From: Pseudomonadota bacterium
GTDB lineage: Bacteria; Pseudomonadota; Gammaproteobacteria; CALCKW01
DNA: 61,135 nucleotides
NCBI GenBank assembly: GCA_039196715.1
Contig: JBCCUP010000003.1
Location: forward strand, 98,097-159,231
Direction: 5' to 3'
The position numbers and the translations under genes were made by a program. Positions 52,487 to 60,125 of the stretch are shown piece by piece (within the stretch, counting starts at the first letter, position 1; each line of letters starts with the position of its first letter). Below the pieces are notes generated by a model. That model was given only the letters and a program-made list of their open reading frames with translations, did no database searches and had not been told where the DNA came from.

Positions 52487-52532
52487 GGTGCGGACCGACG
52501 AACAGGCGCGCGGGCAACTCGGCGCGTGGCGT

Positions 52533-53249
52533 TCAGAACGCCGACTGGGCGTGCCACTGTTCCACGGCGTACCCGCGCTCTTCGGCGATGCGCGACATGC
52601 GGGTGGTGGGGCTCACGGCGACGGGCGTGTTCGCCCACTCGAGCAACGGCACGTCGCTGTGGTGGTCCGTGTAGGCCGACACGTGCGGGCGGTGGCCGGC
52701 GCCCAGCTCGGTGACCAGGTTCTCCAGCCGGCGGATCTTCTCCTCGCCGAAGCAATTCTCGCCGTCGATCGCGGCCACCAGGCGGTCGTCGCGCCAAGCC
52801 GATCGTGTGCAGATGACCGCGTCAAAGCCGAGCTGTTCGCCGATCGCTTCGACGTAGAAGTCGAAACTCGCCGAGCACAACACCAGCGTGTCGCCGGCCG
52901 CGCGGTGAGCCTCGATGCGCGCCCGCGCGCGCGCAGGCACGTCGGTGTCGACCACCGATTCGCCAAATGCCACGGCAAATCGGCGCAGCTCCGCGCGTTG
53001 GCTGCCCGCCACGACCGCACCGAGGGCCTTGAGCTTGAGCCAGACGTGGTCGCGCCGGGTGCGACGCGCCACCCAGTAGTGCCACGGCAGGCTGACACAC
53101 CGCAGCGCACGCCACGGGCGCGCCCGCAGGCGGGTGCGCAGGAAACGCTTGTAGGTGTCGTGGGCGGTCAGCGTGCCGTCCAGGTCGAACACGGCGAGGC
53201 CAGGCACCGTCTCGGGGCGCTCAGTAGGAGCCGGTGCGGGTGGTGTCAT
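52533..53249 (-). CDS. HAD-IB family phosphatase
   Basis: A 238-aa HAD hydrolase. Motif I is AVFDLDGTLTAHDT with nucleophile Asp, LVLCSASFDFYVEAIGEQLG is the Ser motif II, and AYTDHHSDVPLLEWANTPV supplies motif IV Asp residues. The family covers phosphoserine phosphatase-like enzymes and lipid phosphatases, so the substrate is undecided. Start M17 (ATG 53249) fits the family; the open frame overlaps the GtrA gene upstream. The GtrA stop lies about 29 nt inside this gene's start, so co-translation is likely. Confidence 0.85.
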   Translation of the reverse strand: MTPPAPAPTERPETVPGLAVFDLDGTLTAHDTYKRFLRTRLRARPWRALRCVSLPWHYWVARRTRRDHVWLKLKALGAVVAGSQRAELRRFAVAFGESVVDTDVPARARARIEAHRAAGDTLVLCSASFDFYVEAIGEQLGFDAVICTRSAWRDDRLVAAIDGENCFGEEKIRRLENLVTELGAGHRPHVSAYTDHHSDVPLLEWANTPVAVSPTTRMSRIAEERGYAVEQWHAQSAF

Positions 53250-53688
53250 TGCCGGGGAGCTGCCGATCGCCGTGGGTGCGGTCCGACCGCGGCGCACGGC
53301 GGAAGGTGATCAGGCGATTGCAGGTGAAATTGAACATGAACACCACACCGATCGCCAGCGCGGTGGCGATCAGGTACTGCAACTGCCAATCGTGGATACC
53401 GTGGCTGAACACGTACCGGTTGATGCCGAGGCCGATGACGGCAAAGCCGACGAACAAGGGGAACTGTTGCCAGTGGTCGTCGCTGTCGTCTCGGAAGGTC
53501 ACAAAGGCTTGAAACAGGTAGTTGATCACCACCCCGACCACGAACCCGACCGAGTTGGCGTTTTCCTTGTCCACGCCGAAGACTTCGACCAGGAACGCGA
53601 CAATGCCGATGTGGATGCCCGCAGCAATGCATCCGCCGATCACGTAGCAGATGAATGTCCCCTGCAGCAGACGCTTTACAAACGACAC
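53221..53688 (-). CDS. GtrA-family membrane protein
   Basis: A 155-aa inner-membrane protein with four helices (about 10-28, 42-60, 75-90, 105-122), the GtrA topology associated with translocating polyprenyl-phosphate-linked sugars or related lipids. FNFTCNRLITFR is the family C-terminal motif. The last 25 residues (APRSDRTHGDRQLPGNDTTR) are hydrophilic and overlap the start of the HAD gene, so the two genes are tightly coupled. No glycosyltransferase is nearby to define the sugar. Confidence 0.88.
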   Translation of the reverse strand: MSFVKRLLQGTFICYVIGGCIAAGIHIGIVAFLVEVFGVDKENANSVGFVVGVVINYLFQAFVTFRDDSDDHWQQFPLFVGFAVIGLGINRYVFSHGIHDWQLQYLIATALAIGVVFMFNFTCNRLITFRRAPRSDRTHGDRQLPGNDTTRTGSY

Positions 53689-53722
53689 ACCATTTCCTTA
53701 GACGACACGGCTTGTCACAGCT

Positions 53723-54499
53723 TCAATCGGGCGCTCGCACCTCTGCCCATACGTGATACCTGTCGGCAGCTGTCAGCGTAACTTTCGCAAACTCGCCCAC
53801 CGAGCGGGTCTCGTGCGGGTAGATAGCCACACATCCATCGATGTCGGGCGCGTCGACATCGCTGTGCGCGACCGCCCTGTCCTCGTCCATTGCATCCACC
53901 AGCACCGTCAGCTCCCGACCGGCCCTGGCAACCAGCCGGCGTTCGCTGACGGCCGCTGCGCGGGCCATGAACCGGTCCAGCCGCTCGGCTTTGACGGCCT
54001 CAGGCACCGCGTTGGGCGACGCGTTCGCCCGTGCGCCCTCGACGGGCGAGCACGCAAAGCGTGCCGACCCGGTCGAACTCGGCGTCATCGACAAACTGTA
54101 GCAACGTCTCGAAGTCCTGTTCGGTCGCGCCCGGAAAACCCACGATAAAGGTGCTTCGAATCGCGACATCCGGGCAGGTGTCCCGCCATTTCCGTATGCG
54201 TTGCAACGTGTTTCCGCGCCGGACGGCCCATTCATCGCCTTGAGCACGGTCGGGCGCGCGTGCTGACGCGGGATGCCGGGGTACGGCAGCACCCGTCCCT
54301 CTGCCATCGGCGGGATCAACTCGTCGACGTGCGGGTAGGGGTAGACACAGTGCATGCGCACCCAGTCGGAATTCGGCGAGACGGCGTAACCCTCGGTCCG
54401 CAGCTGCGTCGGAATGCGCCTGGAGTCGACCAGGGCCTTCGGGCATCCGTGGCTGATGAAGCCGGTGCGCGGCGGGGCCTGGGGCGTGGCGGTGGTCAT
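53723..54499 (-). pseudogene. rimO: Decayed rimO (ribosomal protein S12 methylthiotransferase) pseudogene
   Basis: RimO adds a methylthio group to Asp88/89 of ribosomal protein S12. The reading frame keeps the N-terminal start ([15 protein letters not shown]), then jumps at about 54370 from EGYAVSPN to [18 protein letters not shown]. About 190 residues are deleted, including the CxxxCxxC radical-SAM cluster. The reading frame then shifts near 54220, continues in another frame as [20 protein letters not shown], and returns near 54060 as [12 protein letters not shown]. Conserved residues are altered (DIPFQHASP became GIPRQHARP). The C-terminal TRAM-like end is present. A functional copy, if any, must be elsewhere. 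Confidence 0.85.
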
Positions 54500-54598
54500 C
54501 GTGCGTCTGACTGGGTGGGTTGCGCCAGTGTACGCGAGGCCCCGCACAAAGACAGGGCGATGGCGCTGTCTGGGCAACCACCGAGGTGACAATCCGGT

Positions 54599-55084
54599 TC
54601 AGAGGCCGCCCTGCCACCCCGCTGCGGACACGCCGAGCAGCACCAGGCCCGCCCCGACGCCGGCGAGCAGGTCGTCCAGCATGATACCGAGGCCACCGTC
54701 GACCTGCCGATCGCACCACCGGATCGGCCAGGGTTTGACAATGTCGAAGACGCGAAAGAGCCCGAAGGCCGCAATCAGGCCCGGCACGGTGGCCGGCGCG
54801 AAGAGGGCCGTGAGCCACAGGCCGGCAAATTCGTCCCAGACGATCGCCGGGTGATCGTGGACACCGAGGGCCTTGGCCGTGTGCTCACACAGCGCGACAC
54901 CCACCACCGCCGAGACCACCACCACCGCCAAGGCCACTGGCAGCGACACGTGCATCAGCCACCAGGCCACCGGCGTGGCTGCCAACGTGCCCCAGGTGCC
55001 GGGCGCCGGGCGCAGCAGACCACTGCCGAGTCCGAGCCCGAGTGCGCACCGCCAGTCGCGCAGGGTGTCGATGCCCGGGGTCAC
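54599..55084 (-). CDS. pgpA: Phosphatidylglycerophosphatase A
   Basis: Dephosphorylates phosphatidylglycerol phosphate in the inner membrane. A 161-aa protein with three to four hydrophobic helices, [20 protein letters not shown] at the N-terminus, [18 protein letters not shown] (catalytic acidic pair), [16 protein letters not shown] and [18 protein letters not shown], all family features. Start GTG 55084 overlaps the thiL stop as GTGA. It sits between thiL and the decayed rimO. Confidence 0.92.
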   Translation of the reverse strand: MTPGIDTLRDWRCALGLGLGSGLLRPAPGTWGTLAATPVAWWLMHVSLPVALAVVVVSAVVGVALCEHTAKALGVHDHPAIVWDEFAGLWLTALFAPATVPGLIAAFGLFRVFDIVKPWPIRWCDRQVDGGLGIMLDDLLAGVGAGLVLLGVSAAGWQGGL

Positions 55085-56058
55085 AGCACGATGTCGGTGG
55101 TGCCCGTGAAATGCCGCCAGCCCCGCGTAGGCAATTGCACCACCTGCGCCCGGGCACTGATCCCGCGCACACCGGGTTCGGGGTCCACCGTGCCGATCGC
55201 GGTCACGCGCCCCATGATCGGCGGGATCTGCGCCAAGCTGCTCGCGACGGCCGCCGTCGGCGGCGCCGTGAAGCACAGCTCACAGTCGCCGTCGCCGTAC
55301 AGCGCGAGGTCGAGGCCCGCAACACCAAGCTCGGCCACGGCGTCGGGCAGGGGCAGCGCGTCAAGCTTGATGGACGCACCGAGTCCCGACAAGCGGGTCA
55401 GCCCGGCGACGGCCTGGTTGAGCCCGGACGACACGTTCACGCAGCTCGACGCCACGCCACTGAGGTAGTTGCCCAGCCCGATGCGCGGCACCGGCGCGCG
55501 CCAACGTCGCAGACAGTGCGCGTCGAGCGTTTCGTTCCGGCGCAACCGGTCTGTACAGTGGGCGACGCCGCCGAGTTCGCCCGAGACGTAGATGATGTCA
55601 CCCACCGCGGCCCCGGTCGGTCGCATGACGCGACCGCGCTCGGCCACACCGTGCAGCTGCAGGTGGATCGACAAGGCCCCACGCTGCACGGGACCGGCAA
55701 TCAGTTGCAATTGCACGGCTTCGGCGAGGGACACCAGGCGCGCACCGAAACGCTGCACCCAATCACCGCTGTCGCGCGGCACCACAAGGCTCACCGTGCC
55801 CCACGCGGGCAAGGCGCCCACCGACGCCAACTCGGCGGCGACGGCACAGAAGGCCACGCTGGCGGCGCGCTCGGCGCTCTCCCCCTCGCTCAAATGCACG
55901 CCGCCTTGCAACGCGCTCTGGGCCGAGACGAGTTGTTTCCCGGTCGGCACCTCGAGCAGGGTTGCCGCCTGCCCGTCCAGCACATCGAGCGGGTACCGTG
56001 CCTGGTCTGCCGTGCCCGCGAACAGGGCGGCCAGGCGGCTGCGGTCGGCGTTGCTCAC
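55081..56058 (-). CDS. thiL: Degenerate thiamine-monophosphate kinase (ThiL) homologue
   Basis: Full-length ThiL fold (325 aa; E. coli ThiL is of similar size) in its usual place between nusB and pgpA, but the catalytic motifs are lost. GIGDDCALL is replaced by VLDGQAATLL, the STDTLVAG loop by SAQSALQGG, NLSDLAAMGA by AAVAAELASVGA-type sequence, GGDTTRG by AGPVQRG, and DLSDGL by VNVSSGL. The later GGEDYELCF is partly kept (YGDGDCELCF). The frame is undamaged with ordinary codon use, so it is a conserved pseudoenzyme or a redirected enzyme rather than a fresh pseudogene. ThiL activity is unlikely; start GTG 56058. Confidence 0.85.
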   Translation of the reverse strand: MSNADRSRLAALFAGTADQARYPLDVLDGQAATLLEVPTGKQLVSAQSALQGGVHLSEGESAERAASVAFCAVAAELASVGALPAWGTVSLVVPRDSGDWVQRFGARLVSLAEAVQLQLIAGPVQRGALSIHLQLHGVAERGRVMRPTGAAVGDIIYVSGELGGVAHCTDRLRRNETLDAHCLRRWRAPVPRIGLGNYLSGVASSCVNVSSGLNQAVAGLTRLSGLGASIKLDALPLPDAVAELGVAGLDLALYGDGDCELCFTAPPTAAVASSLAQIPPIMGRVTAIGTVDPEPGVRGISARAQVVQLPTRGWRHFTGTTDIVL

Positions 56059-56519
56059 GTCGCCTGCCGCTGCGCTTCGGGGGCGCGCACGTGTTTGGCC
56101 AGTTTGTCGAGCACGCCGTTGATGTACTTGTGGCCTTCCTCGGCGCCGAACACTTTGGCCAGCTCGACGGATTCGTTGATCACCACGCGGTAGGGGATGT
56201 CCAGACGGTGGAGGAACTCCCAGGTGCCGGCGCGCAGTACGGCGCGTTCGATCGGGTCGAGCTGGTCCACCGGGCGGTCGAGGCAGCGTTCGTACTCGGG
56301 GTCGAGCGTGCTGATCGACCCGGCCACGCCACGCACCAGTGCTTCGAAGTAGGCCTGGTCAACCGGAATGCGGCCCGGCTCGCGCGCGACGCACTGCGAG
56401 ATGATGTCCGCGATGCCGTCTCCGGTCATCTCCCACTGGTAGAGCGCCTGGATCGCAAGGCGACGCGCGGCGCGTCTGCCGGCGACCGGCGAGGCCGTGC
56501 CCTCGGCCGCGTTGGTCAC
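56055..56519 (-). CDS. nusB: Transcription antitermination factor NusB
   Basis: Helical protein of 154 aa that, with NusE (S10), binds the rRNA boxA for antitermination. Recognisable segments are RRAARRLAIQALYQWEMTG at the N-terminus, VRGVAGSISTLDPE, ERAVLRAGTWEFLH and INESVELAKVFGAEEGHKYINGVLD. The start GTG 56519 overlaps the ribH stop as GTGA, and its own stop overlaps the thiL start in the same way. This is the conserved ribH-nusB order. Confidence 0.95.
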   Translation of the reverse strand: MTNAAEGTASPVAGRRAARRLAIQALYQWEMTGDGIADIISQCVAREPGRIPVDQAYFEALVRGVAGSISTLDPEYERCLDRPVDQLDPIERAVLRAGTWEFLHRLDIPYRVVINESVELAKVFGAEEGHKYINGVLDKLAKHVRAPEAQRQAT

Positions 56520-56986
56520 AGTTGGCGGACCACGTTCATCATCTCGATCAGCACACTGCCGGCTTCGCTGCCCTTGTTGCCGGCCTTGCTGCCGGCCCGT
56601 TCGATCGCCTGTTCGATGTTCTCGGTCGTCAGCACCGCGTTGACAACCGGCAGGCCGCGGCTGAGCGACACCTGCGCGATGCCGCGGTTGCAGCCGTCCG
56701 CGACGGCCTCGTAGTGTGTGGTCGACCCGCGGATGACCGCACCGAGGGCGATCAGCCCATCGTAGTCGCCGGTGGCTGCCATCTTGTCGAGTACCAGAGG
56801 CAACTCGAAGGCACCGGGCACCCGCACGACCGTGACCTTGGCAGTCGGCACCCCACCGCGTCGCAGCGCATCGAGTGCGCCGGCGAGCAGACTCTCGACC
56901 ACAAACGCATTGAAGCGGGCCACGGCGATGCCCACGTTGGCGCCGTCGATCGACAGATTGCCCTCAATCAGGCGGTATTCGCTCAT
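56516..56986 (-). CDS. ribH: 6,7-dimethyl-8-ribityllumazine synthase
   Basis: Penultimate enzyme of riboflavin synthesis, condensing the ribityl pyrimidine with dihydroxybutanone phosphate. The 156-aa protein has the substrate loop VARFNAFVVESLL, VPGAFELPLVLDKMA, and the catalytic region LGAVIRGSTTHYEAVADG with the proton-transferring His. The C-terminus (RAGSKAGNKGSEAG) is the usual GNKG region. It follows ribB by 11 nt on the same strand. Confidence 0.96.
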   Translation of the reverse strand: MSEYRLIEGNLSIDGANVGIAVARFNAFVVESLLAGALDALRRGGVPTAKVTVVRVPGAFELPLVLDKMAATGDYDGLIALGAVIRGSTTHYEAVADGCNRGIAQVSLSRGLPVVNAVLTTENIEQAIERAGSKAGNKGSEAGSVLIEMMNVVRQL

Positions 56987-56997
56987 GGATCAGGTCC

Positions 56998-58104
56998 TCA
57001 GGGTTCAACAAACTCGGTGATTTCCAGGTCGAAACCCGCGAGACCGTGGAAGGTCTTCGGCGAGCTCAACAACCGCATGCGACGGATACCAAGGTCAGAC
57101 AGGATCTGTGCCCCAATCCCGAGTGTCCGGTAATTGTCGTCCGGGTCGCTCGCCTCGAGTGCCGCGTCGCTGCCGAGTTGCACCTGTTGAATTCGGCGCG
57201 CGAGGTCACCCGGCTGCGCCGGCGGTCGCACCAGCAGCACCACCCCACCACCCTCGTCCGACACGCGCTTCAGCGCGTGCCTGAGCGACCAGCTGCCCGG
57301 CGTCACCGCACCGAGCGAGTCGCTCAGGAGGTCCTCGACCTGCACGCGCACCAACACGGGCTGCGACCCGTCCACCACGCCACGCACCAGCGCGAGGTGC
57401 AAGCCGTTCTCCATCACGTCCTGGTAGGCGACAACCTGAAACGGGCCATGCTCGGTGTCGAGCTGGCATTCGGCCACCCGCTCGACCGTCCGCTCGTTGG
57501 CCATGCGGTAGCGGATCAGGTCGTCGATCGTACCGATCTTGAGGTCGTGCTCCGCGGCGAAGCGCTCGAGGTCCGGCCGCCGTGCCATGCTGCCGTCCTC
57601 GTTGAGGATTTCGACAATCGTGGCGGCGGGCTCGAAGCCGGCGAGCCGCGCCAGGTCACAGCCGGCCTCGGTGTGGCCGGCGCGCGCCAGCACGCCCCCC
57701 GGGCGTGCCATGATGGGAAAGATATGTCCGGGTTGGACGATGTCCTCCGGCCGCGCGTCGGCGGCCACGGCGGCCTGGATGGTACGTGCTCGGTCGGCCG
57801 CGGAGATGCCGGTGGTCACGCCCTCGGCCGCTTCGATAGACAGGGTGAAGTTGGTGCTGAAGGCTGCACCGTTATCCCCCACCATCAGCGGCAAGCGCAA
57901 CTGACGACAGCGCTCCTGGGTGAGCGTCAGGCAAATGAGGCCTCGCCCGAAGCGCGCCATGAAGTTGATGTCATCGGCGGTCACGCTCTCGGCAGGCATG
58001 ACCAGATCACCCTCGTTCTCACGGTTCTCGTCGTCCATGAGGATAGCCATACGACCCGCTTTCAGGTCGTTGATGATCTCTTCGATGCTGTTCAATTCCG
58101 CCAC
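56998..58104 (-). CDS. ribB: 3,4-dihydroxy-2-butanone 4-phosphate synthase fused to a GTP cyclohydrolase II-like domain
   Basis: The N-terminal ~200 residues form the DHBP synthase domain that makes the four-carbon unit for lumazine: AILMDDENRENEGDLVMPAE, GLICLTLT, TTGISAADRARTI and ARAGHTEAGCDLARLAG are intact. The C-terminal ~165 residues resemble GTP cyclohydrolase II but lack its zinc Cys ligands and catalytic sequence (LARRIQQVQLGSDAALEAS and NYRTLGIGAQIL remain), a known RibBX-type arrangement in proteobacteria. A separate ribA must exist elsewhere. Start GTG 58104 has GAGG 5 nt upstream; no FMN riboswitch is visible. Confidence 0.9.
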   Translation of the reverse strand: MAELNSIEEIINDLKAGRMAILMDDENRENEGDLVMPAESVTADDINFMARFGRGLICLTLTQERCRQLRLPLMVGDNGAAFSTNFTLSIEAAEGVTTGISAADRARTIQAAVAADARPEDIVQPGHIFPIMARPGGVLARAGHTEAGCDLARLAGFEPAATIVEILNEDGSMARRPDLERFAAEHDLKIGTIDDLIRYRMANERTVERVAECQLDTEHGPFQVVAYQDVMENGLHLALVRGVVDGSQPVLVRVQVEDLLSDSLGAVTPGSWSLRHALKRVSDEGGGVVLLVRPPAQPGDLARRIQQVQLGSDAALEASDPDDNYRTLGIGAQILSDLGIRRMRLLSSPKTFHGLAGFDLEITEFVEP

Positions 58105-58134
58105 AGGGGCCTCGCTGGCGCTCAGTAACCGCAC

Positions 58135-58140
58135 ATTATG
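58135..58140 (-). promoter_or_regulatory. Putative -10 box upstream of ribB
   Basis: On the minus strand CATAAT lies about 30 nt before the GTG at 58104. No matching -35 is obvious. The 94-nt spacer also carries the end of the cobalamin operon. Confidence 0.28.
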
Positions 58141-58198
58141 GCACGCACTCGGGCTCCCTCCATGCGCACCCCGTGGGGTCGATGCCGATGCACGCCGC

Positions 58199-59329
58199 TC
58201 AGGACGAGCGCGTCCCCGCAACCGGGTGCGGCACCGCGTCTCTGAGCGGCCTGGCGCCGCGCTCGGCACGCAGTCGCCGCTCGTCTTCGACCACCTCGGC
58301 CGGGAACTGGCTCATGAAGCAGCAGCAGACGTTGTCATCGATCATGGTGCGTGGACCGTGCGGGTGTGCGATGTGCCGATACACGCCGTGGCTGTGGCTG
58401 TGGCTGTGGCCATGATCGTGATCGTGGCTGTGTTCGCCACCGGGCGCCTCGTCATCGTAGGGGTCCGTGCTGGGCTGGTACTCCGCGTGATGGTGGTGGA
58501 CATCCACCTCGCCGCGCGCAAGCCGTGTGCGAAACGAGGCCATCAGGTCGTTATCGTCGTTGAACTCGCCCAACCTCGCCTCTTCCACACGCGCCACAAA
58601 GGTGTCGATCACGTGATCCTGGTCCTTGAGGTACCCGGCTTTGAGAATCTGCACGTCAGGGTGCTGTTTCGCCACCTCATCGACGTAGTTGTAGATACGG
58701 TCGATCAACCGTCCCGTAAAAAGAAAATACGGCGCGACCACCACGCGCTTGAAGCCGAGTTTGAGGGCCATGTCGAGCCCGCGCCCCACCGACGGGTAGG
58801 TCACGCCCGAATAGACGGTTTCGGCCCAACCGAAGCCGAGTTTCTCCGTCAGGATGCGGCAGAGCTTCGCCGCCTCGGCGTTGGCAAAGGTGTCCGACGT
58901 TCCGCGGCCGACGACGACCAGCAACGTGTCGTACAGGTCGCCGTCGTGCACGTGGTCGACGCCGAGGGCTTCGAGAATACGCGCTTCGAAGGCGTCGATC
59001 ATGCTCGGGTGCAGACCGAGTTCACGGCCGTAGTCGATTGAGAGGCCGGGGTGTTTGTCCTGGTAGGTGGTCAGCACGGACGGGATGTCGTTGCGCGCGT
59101 GCGTCGCGGCAAAGAGCATACCCGGCACCGCCAGAATGCGATCGACACCCGAGGCCACAAGTGCGTCAAGCCCCATGTGGATGTTGGGCGCGGAGTACTC
59201 CAGGAAGCCGTATTCCACCGGCGTGTCCGGGTAGCGCCCTTTCAACCCGCGGGCCAACAGGCCGAACTCCGTTTCGGCTGCCTTCGATCGGCTGCCGTGG
59301 CCGCAAATCATGATGCCGGTCTTGCTCAT
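58199..59329 (-). CDS. cbiX: CbiX-type sirohydrochlorin chelatase with a His-rich C-terminus
   Basis: A 376-aa chelatase inserting Co2+ (or Fe2+) into sirohydrochlorin, with two repeated domains. MICGHGSRSKAAETEF holds the first catalytic His, VPGMLFAATHARNDIP the second, and VVAPYFLFTGRLIDRI the later repeat. After about residue 310 come HHHHAEY, then HSHDHDHGHSHSHSHG (58388-58411 is an imperfect GTGGCT repeat), IAHPHG, and CCCFMSQFP, suggesting metal storage or delivery and perhaps a cluster. The His-rich tail and Cys triplet resemble CbiX proteins of some Bacillus. ATG 59329 is 10 nt after the cobM stop. Confidence 0.85.
   Translation of the reverse strand: MSKTGIMICGHGSRSKAAETEFGLLARGLKGRYPDTPVEYGFLEYSAPNIHMGLDALVASGVDRILAVPGMLFAATHARNDIPSVLTTYQDKHPGLSIDYGRELGLHPSMIDAFEARILEALGVDHVHDGDLYDTLLVVVGRGTSDTFANAEAAKLCRILTEKLGFGWAETVYSGVTYPSVGRGLDMALKLGFKRVVVAPYFLFTGRLIDRIYNYVDEVAKQHPDVQILKAGYLKDQDHVIDTFVARVEEARLGEFNDDNDLMASFRTRLARGEVDVHHHHAEYQPSTDPYDDEAPGGEHSHDHDHGHSHSHSHGVYRHIAHPHGPRTMIDDNVCCCFMSQFPAEVVEDERRLRAERGARPLRDAVPHPVAGTRSS
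58388..58411 (+). repeat. Hexanucleotide repeat inside the cbiX C-terminus
   Basis: Three GTGGCT units (58388-58405) and one GTGGCC encode, on the minus strand, alternating His and Ser/Gly. This is the core of the His-rich tail and is prone to slippage. Confidence 0.8.
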
Positions 59330-59339
59330 CGGGGTGTTC

Positions 59340-60125
59340 TCACTGTGGGACCTTGCGGGGCCGTTTGGTTTTGGGGCGCAGGTAGTGGTTGTGATCGGCG
59401 TGGTACAGCGCGCTGTCCTGAAACTCGGCATCATCCCGCAACACCTCTCCAACCATCACCAGTGCCGTGCGTGTGATGCCACTTCGGTACAGCGTTTTTC
59501 GCAGCGTGCTCAGTGTGCATCGCACAATGCGCTCATCCGGCCATGTGACCTTGTACACCACGGCCACGGGACAGTCCGGTCCGTAGAGCGGCAACAGGTC
59601 CGACTCGATGAGTGCCAGATTGCGCATCGACAAATGAATGCAGAGCGTTGCCCGTGACTGGCCGAGCGTGGCAAGGTCCTCGCCGGCCGGCATGTCAGTG
59701 GATTTGCGCGCTGTTCGCGTGAGAATCACCGTCTGGCTGATGTCCGGCAACGTGAGTTCCTTGCCGAGGGCCGCCGCTGCTGCGGCATAAGCCGGCACGC
59801 CCGGGCAACTCTCGAACGGGATACCCAACGTGCGCAAGCGGCGCATTTGCTCGCCCACGGCCCCGTACAGCGAGGGGTCACCGGAGTGCACACGCGCCAC
59901 GTCCTGACCCGCGTTGTGCGCCAGCTCGATACGTTCGATGATCTGATCGAGGTGCATGGGTGCCGTGTCGATGACGTCGGCACCCGCGGCCGCGTGGGCC
60001 AGGACCTCTGGCGGCACAAGCGAACCGGCGTACAGCACGCAGGGGCTAGACGCGATCAGTTTCGCCCCTCGCAGGGTCAACAGGTCCGCGGCGCCCGGCC
60101 CGGCCCCGATGAAATACACAGTCAC
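59340..60125 (-). CDS. cobM: Precorrin-4 C11-methyltransferase
   Basis: SAM-dependent methylation of C-11 of the corrin precursor in cobalamin synthesis. The 261-aa protein has VYFIGAGPGAADLLTLRGA at the N-terminus, VARVHSGDPSLYGAVGEQM, VPAYAAAAAALGKELTLP and VILTRTARKSTDMPAGEDL. Start GTG 60125 is preceded by AGGAG 7 nt upstream and overlaps the cobJ stop as GTGA. It is followed after 10 nt by cbiX, giving cobJ-cobM-cbiX on the minus strand. Confidence 0.94.
   Translation of the reverse strand: MTVYFIGAGPGAADLLTLRGAKLIASSPCVLYAGSLVPPEVLAHAAAGADVIDTAPMHLDQIIERIELAHNAGQDVARVHSGDPSLYGAVGEQMRRLRTLGIPFESCPGVPAYAAAAAALGKELTLPDISQTVILTRTARKSTDMPAGEDLATLGQSRATLCIHLSMRNLALIESDLLPLYGPDCPVAVVYKVTWPDERIVRCTLSTLRKTLYRSGITRTALVMVGEVLRDDAEFQDSALYHADHNHYLRPKTKRPRKVPQ

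Noticed and set aside
54000-54499. Treating the two rimO frames as two separate small genes
   Set aside because: Both frames encode consecutive pieces of one RimO protein, so decay by deletion and frameshift is the simpler reading.
58105-58198. FMN riboswitch upstream of ribB
   Set aside because: The spacer is only 94 nt and I see none of the conserved RFN stems or loop sequence.
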